64,000 nt of DNA. Source: Macrothele yani (Eukaryota > Arthropoda > Arachnida > Araneae > Macrothelidae). Positions 35,757 to 47,241 of the stretch are shown one piece after another. Position 1 is the stretch's first letter. Each line of letters begins with the position of its first letter. A program made the translations under genes and the position numbers. The notes below the pieces were generated by a model, which saw only the letters and a list, made by a program, of their open reading frames with translations, searched no databases and was not told the DNA's origin. The DNA lies in the NCBI GenBank assembly GCA_039090855.1, contig CM076995.1:119610270-119674269 (forward strand), written 5' to 3'.

Positions 35757-35829
35757 TCCTGGAATGGGAATCAAACCGCACATCCCGATTTGCGCTTGAG
35801 TATGCTAACCATTACACCACCCAGGACAA
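35757..35829 (-). tRNA. tRNA-like sequence, probable pseudo-tRNA or SINE head
   Basis: On the minus strand GTCCTGG and CCAGGAC at the ends form a perfect 7-bp acceptor-like stem. GGTGGTGTAATGGTTAGCAT is a good D-arm/A-box sequence, and GGTTTGATTCCC is a near B box. The T-arm stem pairs poorly and the anticodon arm cannot be folded convincingly, so it is more likely tRNA-derived than a functional gene. Confidence 0.4.
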
Positions 35830-37120
35830 TGAAATCCAAACAGCTGAAGCATTATCTGAAACATCGGACATTAATTGCATTGGTCGAAACAAACATGTTT
35901 TATCGTAGTGCTAGGTTAAATCACCAGCAAATAAGTAAATATCAAATTGGGAATACATGGAATAATGAATACAGACATAAATCAAGTTGTTTTTTTCATG
36001 CAACATAACTACAGAAATTAAGGTACTAGATTTGAAATCTGTAGCATGCTGTATTGGTCTGTTTCTGTAGATTTTTCTGAGTTAGGTACAAGGGTAAACC
36101 AAAAAGTTGCATCAGCATTTTTTATAAAGTGTTTTGCACTGTTATGGACATTTTCAGGATATGCATGTAGAAAAGCATTATGTTTAGTCATTTTTTCTGG
36201 AGATAGCAGCACAGTGTGAGCTGTTACTATATCCCAACTTGGTAACTGTGTTTATGCCAATGTAACAGCAAAGTTGTCAGCAATTTCTTGTGGTCACAAA
36301 ATGTTGTACTGGGTGACTCACTTAGGGGTTCTGCTGTTTGACTGAATAAGGTGGTAGCAGTGTACTATCTCACACCCAAGTGGTATTCTGTGACCAGCAG
36401 ATCTTATCTGAAATAATTGTACAGCCATACAATTTTCCTTTCGTTTAGGTATAGATAGAACATATACTACATGTGAAATGCTATAACAAGTGTATGCTAC
36501 CACCACCTTCAGAAAAGTGAAACTCCTTAGAGATGCATTTCCACTTGTATATTACAATATTTGCAACATTATAAGCCAAAAAGCATTGACCTAGATTTTT
36601 TTATTTTATTTGCCCTCATACCAAAATGCACAAATGGTTCCCTTGCAAAGAAAGCATGGGAAACAGCCAATATGTTCAACTCCATCTGTGCACATACTTC
36701 AGCCATTCATGAAAGATGTCAAAATGACAGTTTATTTGCAATCTGTTACAAGTTCTGGAAATACATTTTTAAGGTTGTTATGTATAATCTTTCCTATACA
36801 AGGCTTCCTAATTGCACAATTTTAACTGTTGCTATTCTTGAAGCTGAAGCCATTCTGAGAGAAATGCAAGTTTCTGGTTGTAAAATAACTTCTCATTTTG
36901 ATTTGTGGAATAGAATAATTTTTACCTATTCCCTATACACATTAATGAGTTAGATTTGCACAGTTTTGATTTTCAAAAATATTGCAGTTAACATTTTGTG
37001 TATTAGCACATTTTTTCTGTTGATCATTGTTCACACATACATTAAAAACAATCAATGTCTTTGTTACGTGCTTGTTTATCTTTATGTCTGTGGGCATGTT
37101 TTGCAGTGAATATTTGGCCC

Positions 37121-37240
37121 ACATCAGGAGATAGAGGCCTCACTCCCTTAACTCACTTCAACACATCAAGAGATAGAGGCCTCACTCCCTTAACTCACTT
37201 CAACACATCAAGAGATAGAGGCCTCACTCCTTAACTCACA
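37121..37240. repeat. 42-bp tandem repeat, three copies
   Basis: ATAGAGGCCTCACTCC recurs at 37131, 37173 and 37215 within near-identical 42-bp units. The third unit lacks one C. Confidence 0.92.
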
Positions 37241-38189
37241 TCAAAAAATTTTTGAATCATTGTGAAAAGGTCACAACTCTAAAATGAATATTTTTCACAT
37301 CATCACCACTTGTAATCTGTGCTTTGTTTTTGTCTCTAGGCACTAGAAAATATGTTATATGGTAAAGATTGATTTGTAATTATGAAATTGAGTCTTTCTA
37401 TCAGCGTTTCTCAACCTATCATCACTCTTTTTCTTCCCATTCTCAAACAGACTTTCAAGTGAAAGATAGACCTGTATATGTCTCCTTTTTTTCCTTTTTT
37501 TATCACAGTTGACAGCAAAAGGATGTCCAGCAAAATAAAACAAATTAAAAATAAAATTACTAATTAAGTTCAGTTTCATGAAATTAATTGTAAAAATCTT
37601 GAGTGAAAGCAATTCCATAAAAATCGAATGCCATGGGACTTTCAGTGGGTTAAGGCATCAAGAAAATTAAACCTTGCACAGTAAATTACAGTACTGGATT
37701 TTTTTTTTTTTAAATTTAAAATATCGAAAATCAGGAAAAAATATATGCTTCATATAAACAAACTGGCACCTTGCTAGGTAGAGCCTCACAATTTGTGTAG
37801 GGAAAGGAACACTAAAAATTATATAGTTGTAAGAGCATCTACGTGCGGAAGAACTCCATAAGGAGTGTTAAATCTTGAACCACACAAAATCTATGTAAAA
37901 ACACTCAATTCATTATCACTTACCAAAGACATGAGAACTTAATATACAAAATCAATTCTACCAAAAGCAGTGAAATCATTTTATTTATTAATTCAATATA
38001 TGTGAAAATATTGGTGGATATTTTTTTTAAGTTATACCCAAAATCATGGGTGACAATCCTATCTCGTTAAATGGATTTTCCAAATTTTAGAAGTTAATAA
38101 AAAAACTGAAGCCATGTTTTGCCGCTTTTAGGTAACTTATGTCAAGTTCAGTCAAATTTTGTGCATTAGGTAAGTTATTTCATGTTAAA

Positions 38190-38290
38190 TTGTTTTCAGT
38201 TCATTTCTTCTCATTGCCTTCAGTTCATCTCTATTGCCTTCAGTTCATTTCTTCTCATGAAATTATTGTCTTCAATTCATTTCTTCTGGT
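38190..38290. repeat. Short imperfect tandem repeat
   Basis: Imperfect units of about 20-35 bp around TTCAGTTCATTTCTTCTCAT are repeated about four times. This is simple sequence and not coding. Confidence 0.75.
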
Positions 38291-38438
38291 GTTTCCTTTT
38301 TATGGGGTGTACCCAACAGAGTGGCCTCATGGTGTGTGTGTGCATTCTGTTTCATATCTTGTGCTGTCATGTATATGAAACATCATATGCCATTTAGTTA
38401 AAACTTAACACAATATTTATTTTATTTTTTTTTCTAAT

Positions 38439-38652
38439 TGTGGCGCAAGTGGCCTAAGTGATGGCTTCTGGTCATTCATCCAAACTGGGTCTGGGTTCAA
38501 ATCCCGGTGAGGCATTGATGTTCTGTCTTACGTCACTGGCTCTCTCCCTTCCCTGGAACCAGTGGCCCTAAATTAGGGACGGGCAACTGCATATAGCTCA
38601 TTGAGTTGCTCACAGTGATCATTAAAACCCCAATCAAAAAAATCAAAAAAAA
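38439..38652 (+). repeat. tRNA-derived SINE, family 1
   Basis: Well preserved copy: TGGCGCAAGTGGCCTAAG (A box), GGTTCAAATCCCGG (B box), CCAGTGGCCCTAAATTAGGG, the tail GATCATTAAAACCCCAATC and an A-rich end. Confidence 0.92.
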
Positions 38653-38840
38653 TTGTAGTCAGATAATTTTTGTTTCCATTTTCACTGTGTACTCATATTT
38701 TAGGATTGTTTCACTAGAAGAAAATTCTATAGTTTTGCATTACTTGGAGGGGGGGGGGGGTAATACATTACTTCACAACTGTGTTAATTTTATCTACTTT
38801 GGTGCCTGAGTTTTTTTAGATTTGTGTGCTTTTGTATATA

Positions 38841-40379
38841 CACTGCCGGACAATTGCTAAGGACGGATGACAATAGCAACGATAGCAACCATAAAATGGA
38901 AGGCAGGAAAATGTGGAAATTAGCATAAGTGCGGGATACAGTAAGACGTGTTGTGCGTATGCAAATTTTGGATTGCTGAACTTGTTCGTGACGTCATAGC
39001 GCTGATAAGAGGTAAAAGGATTTAACGCGTATTGACCGTTGTTGTTCAAACGCAAAGTTGAAAGGGAAAGAATCAATTGACGAACTTGCAATTTTCAGTA
39101 TGTCTTCCCGACATCACCTAGATGATTTTACGCGTGGCCGTATTATTGGCAAGATTGAAGAAGGGCTAAAAATAACAGATGTTGCCAGGGAGTTCGACGT
39201 CAGCCACAGTGTTGTTTCAAGGCTTTGGAAATCATTTCAAACAAATGGAGAGTGTAGCAAACGTCACGGGGGAGGTCGTGTTCGCAGTAAGACACCTGCA
39301 GAAGATCGGTACACAGTGCTATCAACAAAAAGACGCCGGCGCAGCACAGCTAGTGAGGTAGCAAATCAGTTAATGGCTGCTATTGGCAAGCGGATCTCCC
39401 GAAAACGGTCGCCAGATGTTTGCATGAAGGAGGACTATACGCCCGCCGTCCTGTTGTGGGCATCCCATTGTCCAGACGTCACCGTACCGCCCGTTTGCAA
39501 TGGTGCCATCAACATCGCAATTGGACTGATAACGACTGGTCTGCTGTCCTCTTCTCAGATGAGAGTAGATACAGTCTATCGTCTGATTGTCGACGACAAC
39601 TGATCTGGCGTGATTGTGGTACTGCATATTGTCCAGCAAACATACAGGAAAGGGACTGATATCCGACATGTAGTGTCATGGTATGGGCTGGAATCACGAT
39701 CAATGGCCGTACGTCCCTCTATGTGCTTCCAACTGGGACTATGACTGGCCAACGATACAATAATGATGTTCTGCTACCTCATGTTCGCATGTTCCGTGGT
39801 GCTGTCGGTGATAGATTCATTTTCATGGACGACAACGCAACATGTCATCGAACAATCGCTGTCCAGGAGTGTCTTGAGAGCGAGGATATTCAACGCCTCG
39901 TATGGCCAGCACGTTCTCCAGATATGAATCCCATTGAAAATGTGTGGGATGCTTTGGGGAGGAGTCTTGCTGGTCGCCAATGCCCTCCAATAAACAAGGA
40001 CACCCTCATCCGTGCACTGACAGAGGAATGGGATAAATTACCCCAACAGCTGCTTGATAATGTTGTGCAAAGCATGACACGACGTGTGGAATCTTGCATC
40101 GCCCTCCATGGTGGCCATATCCCGTATTGACATCTTACGCCGAACGCCTGCGGACGGTAATTGCATTTTTTTTCCTGTTTACGTATTCTGCACAAAATGG
40201 CCTGTTTGTCCCTTGAACACGTTCCAAAGCCTTCTGGATTTCAGATCACAATAAATTGTCTTTCTTGTAATGTCCTGGCATTCTGACATTATTTTATTTC
40301 ACTTGGCATCCAACCACACTTACTTTTTTATGCGCTATATAGCCGTTTATGATCCGTCCTTAGCAATTGTCCAGCAGTG
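38841..40379 (+). mobile_element. Tc1-like transposon, best preserved copy
   Basis: Inverted ends CACTGCCGGACAATTGCTAA and (right, complemented) CACTGCTGGACAATTGCTAA are flanked by TA (38839-38840, 40380-40381). Length is 1539 bp. The plus-strand transposase has only two visible lesions. Confidence 0.95.
39100..40130 (+). pseudogene. Tc1-like transposase (DD34E), one frameshift and one stop
   Basis: The start MSSRHHLDDFTRGRIIGKI at 39100 leads into the paired helix-turn-helix domain (VAREFDVSHSVVSRLW), followed by a GRVRSKT linker. A one-base frameshift in the A run near 39403 moves the reading to RCLHEGGLYARRPVV. Catalytic blocks follow: VLFSDESRYSL, FMDDNATCH and SPDMNPIENVWDALG (third residue Glu). 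A TGA at 39657-39659 replaces an expected Arg (CGA), consistent with a C-to-T change. The C-terminus ends normally (VESCIALHGGHIPY). With two lesions in about 343 codons it is the least decayed transposase here. Confidence 0.9.
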
Positions 40380-40381
40380 TA

Positions 40382-41008
40382 GATTTAGGTTGTGTAATAT
40401 GTATATAAAGTGTTTTCAGTTATTCATAGAATGAACTGCTTAACAGCTAAAGCCCAGTGTTATCTTGCTAGTGAAAAGAATAAGAATTTAAGTTGCATTT
40501 AAAAAAAAAAAAGCTTATAAAATCAAACTTTTTTTTTAGGTGTGCAAATTTGTATTATAACTGAAAGTTGGAGAAAATGACTTGAAGTTATTGTATATTG
40601 CATTCTGTTATTTATGCTGCACTAACTTGAGCCTATTAAAGTTTGTTGAAAATTTCTCTGCATTTGGAAGTTAAGAATGTTTATTTACCTAAAGCAGAAA
40701 ATACTTGCATTTGGAAAATGTACTGTACACAAACAATCCATTTGTTTTTTCTTATAATGAATCCACAAAATTCCAGCAGTGAGTCAGGTGCAGTAAGTGT
40801 CAGTTATTGTGATCATGTTAAGAAATTTGTTTTTATTTTATTCAACACAGTACTTTTATTGAGTAAAAACCATAAGAACAGTATTTACAAGGTAGAAAAA
40901 TGATATGCATTGTATACAATGTAAATTTTAGTGAAGATGAATAAGTCATTTACGAATTAGTTTTAACTTTTCTTTGAGATAAGTGGATAAAGATCAACTT
41001 GTCCAATT
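40382..41008. other. No gene seen
   Basis: AT-rich spacer between the Tc1 and mariner insertions. Confidence 0.5.
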
Positions 41009-43250
41009 TATTGGGTTGTCGGAAAAGTCTACGTATTTTGGCACCCGATAGCGGTTGGGCGGTTTTTGAAGTACCAGAGGCATCCGCAGCTCTGTTATCG
41101 CTATGGCATTCGACAGGTGCCAGTTCTAGCTGCAGTCTAAAAGAAATAGTGAGCAATTTGGTTGATTTGCGGAGATTTGACATCAAGTTGAAGATGGAAG
41201 ACCAAACTGTGCATTTTCGCCATGTTTTACTTCCGTAAAGGTAAAAACGCGCGTCAAGCTTATGAAAAGCGGCGTAAAGTGTACGGTGATAATGCTCTAG
41301 AAGAACGTCGGTGCCAGCGGTGGATCGCAAAATTCCGTGCTGGTGATTTTGACCTCAACGATGCTCCTCGGTCCGGGAGGCCAACCGAGGTTTGTGACGA
41401 CCAAATCAAGGCATTGATCGAATCAAACACACGTTACACGACACGAGAGATTGCAGACACATTGCACATCCATCATTCAGCGTTCACGACCACCTGAAGA
41501 AGCTGGGATACATAAGCAAACTCTATGTGTGCGTTCCTCATGAACTCAAAGAAGCTCAATTGACGGCGCGTATAAACATCTGCGATATGCTCATTAAACG
41601 TAAGGAAAACGATTCTTTTTTGAAGCGACTGATAACTGGTGACGAAAAGTGGATTGTGTACAACAATGTGCTTCGCAAACGGTCTTGGTTCCGACGTGCT
41701 GCTTGGCCTCAAACGACATCCAAAGCAGACATTCATCAGCGCAAGGTTCTGGTCTCAATGTGGTGGGATTTTAAAGGTGTTTAGTGGAGGCTCGTGGTTG
41801 GAAAAATAGGTGAAGAGGTACAAGAGCAGTATGAAAAGATACATACTGTCTACAATGAAAATCTCTTAATCAGGACTTACCTTTTTTTGTATATTAAATC
41901 AATTTTTCTTCCTTTTAAAGCTGTAAATTTGTCGATTATGTCGTCATAAGATGGTTAGATGGTTGTTTCTTCGTGAGCATCAATAAAATGTTTTCCTGAA
42001 TAGAAATATTTGCCAAAGAAGTAAGTCTATCTTGGGAACTAGTGTTTCTTGAGCAAGTTTGTATTCTTTTAAGAAAACTTGTTTCCACTGGCACTGTAGA
42101 TGGAATTGTTAAACTGAGGAAAACCGATTTATAATCTTCTGTAAAAATGCCTTTGTCTCCGTGAAACACTCAAAGGAGTTCTTGAGTCAATATATTCCTT
42201 AAATTTTCATCGGCATATACAAGACTCAGTTCATTTTTAAGGCGCTGGTGTTTAGTAAATATGTTTCCGTAAAAATGTAGATTTTCAAGAGCGCGAGAAG
42301 GAAAGCATGCATTAAATTATTCGAATTTGGTTGTGTCGGCAAGTCAGACAAATAGAAGTTTCTTACAGTCTTGAAATCTTATATCCATTTCCATAAGAAT
42401 GTGGTCCAAAATTTTAAAATACAATTGTTTATAATTTTGAAAAATTGTTTCCTATGTAAGAGCAGCATGTTCCCGTGCTTATTTCTGTGATTTTGCTAGC
42501 TTTTCCAAACTGTGTTTCAAATAACTCATCGTTCCTTTTATGGTTCGAAATTTCACGAGGTTTATTTCTTTTTTTAATTTGAGTTACACAGTTTAATTAT
42601 TTAGTTATTTTTTCTTCATAAGTTCGAATAATAGATCGGTGGCGCCAAAAATGTAAATTCGAAAGTGTTCATATCATTCAAAAACTTCTTGGCAAGATGA
42701 ATTTGTTTTTTTGTCTGATTATTTGCTATTCGTCAGAAATACGAACACTTCCTTCAATTTATCCCATTCTTCAACAACTACACTTACTAATTTCGAAGTG
42801 GAGGACCATGGAGTTTCTGTTATAGTTGGTCTGCGCCTTGCGGTTGTTGATACAAGTGTATAAGACCGCTTCGCAGAATGGTGAACAAACGAAGCAATTC
42901 CACTGAGGCTTGCAAAAAGTATTCGACACTTAGAAATTTTAGAAAAACTCTGGTGTAATACAAGATTCAAACGATGAACTAAGCAATGAACAAAAGCAGC
43001 TTGAGAAGCTTTATCCTTGACTTTTTTTTCTGTAGCCCATTTGAGTGTCCAGACATTATACTTGCCCCATCGTAACATTGTCCTATTTATTTGTGTTGGT
43101 AATCAGACTGTTCCCAAATTTTATCTAGCATTTTGTATAAAGCTCCTGACGTTCTATCTCCATTCACATCATGGAAACCCAAAAATCCCTCAAACAATAC
43201 ACTTTCCGAATCAACAATCAAAAATTATTTAATTTTTGACGTGATCGTTT

Positions 43251-44645
43251 ATATATTCAGAAATACTAAGAAGGAGACGTCTGATACCAACGAAACTTAT
43301 ACAGCATAATAACGGAATGCAGAGTATAACGTGATCAAAACATTATGGCAAAATACAGCTGTATTTGCTGGTAAACTGAAAAATAACATTTCCATGTAAC
43401 ATGGTTAGTACGAGGTTGACCCGCCATGAACTGCGTCACACTGTGCAATTCTGGTATGGAGTCTGTCGTACAGATGTTGGATGTAAGTTTGGGGTATTGA
43501 GTTCCAAGCATCCTCAACCTGGACGCGTAAATCGAGGATGGTCGTGGCTAGCCGTGGAAACCGGATAAGTCGTTGTCCCATAAAATCCCACACGTGCTCA
43601 ATGGGAGACAAATCCGGTGAACGTGCAGGCCATGGAAGTTGTCTCGCACCCTGAAGTGCATGTTGCGTTGCACGTGCCGTGTGTGGGCGTGCGTTATCTT
43701 GCTGGAAAACACCACGACGGACCTACCTTACAAATGGCACAACAACGGGCTGAATGATGTTTATGTAGGAGGTGCTGTTTAACGTACCCGGTACAAACAC
43801 TAGTTGTGTACGGGAGTGATAGCTGATCGCTCTCCACACCAGGTGTAGACCCTGTGTGTCGCTGGCGGACGCTTCTGGGTGGAGACACTCCCTATGCGTC
43901 TGCGAACACGCATACGGCCATCGGAGGCTCCCAAGCAGAATCTGCTTTCATCGCTGAACACGACAGGTCGCCATTGCGTTCTCCAGTGCAGACGTTGGTG
44001 ACACCACTGCAGCCGTTCCTGGCGGTGGGCTGGGGTCAGAGGTACACATGCCAGAGGCACACGTGCACGTAGTCCTGCATCCAGTAGACGGTTGCGGATT
44101 GTTCGCACAATCACCTCAGGTGCAACGGCAGCTCGGATTTGCGTCGCAGTGGATGTCCTGCTTGACAACGCTGTTCTTCTTATGCGTCGATCGGTCTGCT
44201 CATCAGTCCGTCTGTGACTCCCGGTTCCACATCTTCTCGTGTGGGAATGTTCCTCGGACCATCGTACCACCACCGATACTTCCCGTCCTATTCGCTCCGC
44301 AATACGATAATACGACCACCCGGCCTCGCGGAGTCCGACTAGACGACCTCGCTCAAAGTCCAATAACTGCTGAAATCGTACACGTCTTCCATGTCCAGGC
44401 ATTGCAGCTTCTTCAGGGTCTTCGTACGTGTCCGTACGCCGACGACTGATTACATTCACTTCGCCGTACTCCTTAAATACCACCGACGATAATTTGCATA
44501 TTATGCCGTGCTGTGGCATAAGCGCTCACCGGTTGGTCCCGAAATTACCATCACACCTACGTAAACTCGACCCCATTAACATATGTAAATTTCATGATTG
44601 TCCGCCAATTCCTTCTTGGTGTTCTTTTTTCACTTTCCGGCAGTG
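43251..44645 (-). mobile_element. Tc1-like transposon nested in hAT (third level)
   Basis: The right end complements to CACTGCCGGAAAGTGAAAA and is followed by TA (44646-44647). The left end is diverged or truncated (AATACTAAGAAGGAGACG against AACACCAAGAAGGAATTG on the right), so that boundary is approximate. GC is much higher than in the host hAT. Confidence 0.82.
43405..44402 (-). pseudogene. Tc1-like transposase (DD34E), frameshifted
   Basis: The likely start is MPGHGRRVRFQQLLDFERGR at 44402. Two helix-turn-helix motifs (YYRIAERIGREVSVVVRW; TQIRAAVAPEVIVRTIRNRL) are followed by VVFSDESRFCLGASDGRMR (first Asp). After a frameshift near 43800 the C-terminal frame begins MSPIEHVWDFMGQRL (third residue Glu) at 43611 and ends at 43405. 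The second-Asp region (about 43720-43630) reads only in pieces (ENNARPH-like). Confidence 0.88.
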
Positions 44646-47241
44646 TACATTCAATTAATTCATTTTGAATAGTTTTTTATCCTTTCGTATTGATTTTCAA
44701 TTTCTAAAGAACTTCTTCATATGAACAATGAAAGTAATTCAAAGAAATTTCCACGATTTATCAAGCCCATGCTTTCGTCATGGCCATGGAATGCTAGTTC
44801 TTGTTTGCTCAAATACAGTATAGACTAATACTGCATCAATCACTGTCTGCAGGAAAAGTCTATTTAAACGAACGTTTTCGTTAAAATGCGTTTTCAAAAG
44901 CCTAGCATTCTTCCTCAGGGTATTGGCAATGGTGTTTTGAATTTTTTCAAAATTCCTTAACATTAATCCGCATTTCAGGTGTTCACTAGAATCACGATGT
45001 TTTTGAAGTGACCGTGTTACGCTTAATAAATCTGAGAATCCGTCTTTATTCCACGCCGAAATTTTATCACTAAAAAGTAAACAGGGCCAAAAAAAAAATA
45101 ACACAGAAGTGCTGCAAATCCATTTACATTCAGTAAACCAACAATTTTTAAAATTAATATTGTTAGATTTACCGCTCTTCTTGATTTCGTTCTTGGCAAC
45201 AATTGTCAGTGAATCCGTCGGTCGTCATCACGGTGTATGATAGACATTATGGTCGTCCTTGAAGCAAAATGTCTCTTTTATCTTCATCTTTCCACAGATT
45301 AAATGGAGTTTGCAATAAATTACAAACAATGTCGTCCACAGGATGCATACTAAAAACTACCACTATCAGTTAAATTGTACAATGATTATTTGTTGAAAGT
45401 TAAAGCTTTCAACAAATAATCACAAAGCACGAAAAAACAAATTCCTTTCGGAAAATAATGTACCACAGCACCACAAGAAAAAAGCCCTAGCTGATTGCAT
45501 GGTACCCTGGTAGTCCACCCACTCCACCGTGATCTCTCACGACTTTACGCTCAAAAACTGAACAACTCGGCGGAAAACTGCAGACTTCCAAGCATTCTCA
45601 TTTCGGCTCTTCACTTGCACTGTTTTGCGTATAAGGATTTGTTTTCCGTATTGAGCGCGCCATGTGAATTAATATCCAAAATTTTGAGTATTTTAGAACT
45701 GAATAAAGGCAAAAAAGAATATATTATAAAAAAATACTGTATAAAACTTTATTTTGAGTAAAGTAGGTGAAGAGGCACTTCACCTGAAAAGCCGCCACTG
45801 GGTGTCGTGTTTTTCGAGCTCCTGCCACGGAACCAAACAATCAATTAGAATGTGTACTCTCGGCAATTGGACAGCTTGAACGAATCCATCGTCCAGAGCT
45901 CGTTCATCGTAAAGGCGTTGTGTTCCATCACGACAACGCAAGACCACACACAAGTTTGATCACCCGCCAAAAATTGTTGGAGCTTGGGTGGGATGTGTTG
46001 CCACACCCAGCATACTCGCCTGACCTTGCGCCATCAGACTTCCACTTGTTTCGCTCTCTTCAACAGTCCTTGCGTGGTATAACGTTCAATTCATATGAGG
46101 TTGTAAATCAGCACCTTGTACAGTTTTTTGCCACGAAAGATAGGTACTTCTATGAACGAGGCATTCTGCAGCTAACTGACAGATGGCAAAAGGCTATCGA
46201 ACAAAACGGGCATTATATCATTCTTTGATCTTTGTTCTTTCTATCAATAAATAACCTTTGCAAAACATGTCTAAAATACGTCATGACTTTTCCGACAACC
46301 CAATATCTGTAAGATGGAACTTTTATGGAATAAAAAAATGTAGCATCACTTATTGATGACTAGCAGCAAAGTAAAGTGGGTTCCTGAGTGAAACGTCATG
46401 TACCGTTACACAACTGAAAACGACTCTTAAATGGCATGAGAAGCAGTGAGATAAATGCTACAGTGGTGTGCCAAAGTATAGCATCACCTGCAAAAATCGT
46501 GAATTTTTAAGTTTAACTCTTTGTTTAACTAACTAATTTTCATAGTTATTTCATCCTTTATATGTCATTACATGCTAAATTTAATGGAGATTTCAAAAAT
46601 ATCTGAGTTATTCCTGTAGCTGCTTCTGTTCTTAAGATACATTACAAAAATCATGACCAAGTCGAAATTATTATGAAAAGGATCATTTATCCAATACATA
46701 GGTTTACAGCAATAAATCGTTTTTGTAATTCATTAGGAATGAAATAACATTTAAATACAGAAATATAATGAAGCAAAATTATAAAATGTACCTAATAGTT
46801 TGTTGCAGAGCTTTGCATCTTGCTGGCATACTGTGAACAAGGTTTTGTAAAAAACTTGGGTTGAACAGTACGATTCGAAATTAGAATTACATTTTCAATT
46901 AGTTGAATTTTGATTGTTGGCTTCTTTGCTGATAGTTCATGCGACACTTTGAACCACAAATTTTCGATCGGGTTTAAGTCCGGTGACTGGTGGCCAATCA
47001 AGATGCTGAACATTTTTATTCCTAAAACCACTTTTCCATTACTTTAGCACGATAACAGGGAGCATTGTCATCTTCAAGAAAAAAATTGCCGTCGTAAAGT
47101 CTTCTAGATGATGGTAGCATCTTCTTTTCTAATATATAGATGCACTTATGGGCATTTACTGTACCATCGACAATATCGAAGTTCCCAACTTCATGTGCAC
47201 ACATGCAGCTCCAAACCATGATCTCCATCGGATGCTTAATA

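Larger units (their letters stand above)
35004..38438. other. No gene seen
   Basis: About 3.4 kb of AT-rich sequence. It holds a tRNA-like sequence (35757-35829) and two short tandem repeats. The longest frame (130 codons at 36561-36953, plus strand) has no recognisable motif and biased, random-looking composition, so I do not call it a gene. Confidence 0.5.
41936..45351 (-). pseudogene. ZMYM1-like hAT transposase, fragmented
   Basis: In minus-strand order: MHPVDDIVCNLLQTPFNLWK from 45351 and LLQGRP; the TTF-type zinc-finger region ending LFFFWPCLLF and DGFSDLLSV with SLQKHRDSSEHL (about 45100-44950); the core AAFVHCLVHRLNLVLHQSF (near 43000); and the hAT C-terminal dimerisation block FLSLTIPSTVPVETSFLKRI followed by QDRLTSLANISI (about 42120-42000). 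Frameshifts and a Tc1 insertion (43251-44645) disrupt it. Confidence 0.85.
41782..45800 (-). mobile_element. hAT (ZMYM-type) element nested in mariner
   Basis: The left tip TAGTGGAGGCTCGTGG and the right tip (complemented CAGTGGCGGCTTTTCAGG) are hAT-type inverted repeats. Internal AGGTGAAGAGG and CCTCTTCACCT extend the repeat. The mariner sequence GGTGT is present on both sides, the expected remnant of an 8-bp duplication GGTGTCGT whose left copy is damaged. It hosts a Tc1 at 43251-44645. Confidence 0.88.
41194..46228 (+). pseudogene. mariner transposase (DD34D), interrupted
   Basis: The start is MEDQTVHFRH at 41194, with an early one-base shift near 41222 into MFYFRKGKNARQAYEKRR (DNA-binding domain). 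A frameshift near 41480 leads to VHDHLKKLGYISKL. Catalytic blocks: ITGDEKWIVYNN (first Asp), HHDNARPHTSL (second Asp) and YSPDLAPSDFHLF (third Asp). The frame ends DRWQKAIEQNGHYIIL at 46228. The hAT insertion falls within the WWDFKGV/VVFFELLPRNQTI segment, so the two halves (to 41780 and from 45801) rejoin cleanly. Confidence 0.92.
41011..46303 (+). mobile_element. mariner element, split by a nested hAT
   Basis: The ends TTGGGTTGTCGGAAAAGTCT and (complemented) TTGGGTTGTCGGAAAAGTCA are flanked by TA (41009-41010 and 46304-46305). The mariner itself is about 1.27 kb (41011-41780 plus 45801-46303) and is interrupted by a hAT of about 4 kb. Confidence 0.95.

Noticed and set aside
36561..36953. 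130-codon plus-strand open frame
   Set aside because: No recognisable motif, AT-rich surroundings and overlapping alternative frames. A frame of this length is not surprising in 64 kb.
45387..45422. Palindrome TTATTTGTTGAAAG / CTTTCAACAAATAA as a separate element
   Set aside because: It is a short hairpin inside the nested hAT with no boundary evidence.
41011..46303. Composite transposon carrying cargo genes
   Set aside because: All internal genes belong to independently bounded hAT and Tc1 elements, so it is a nested insertion and not cargo.
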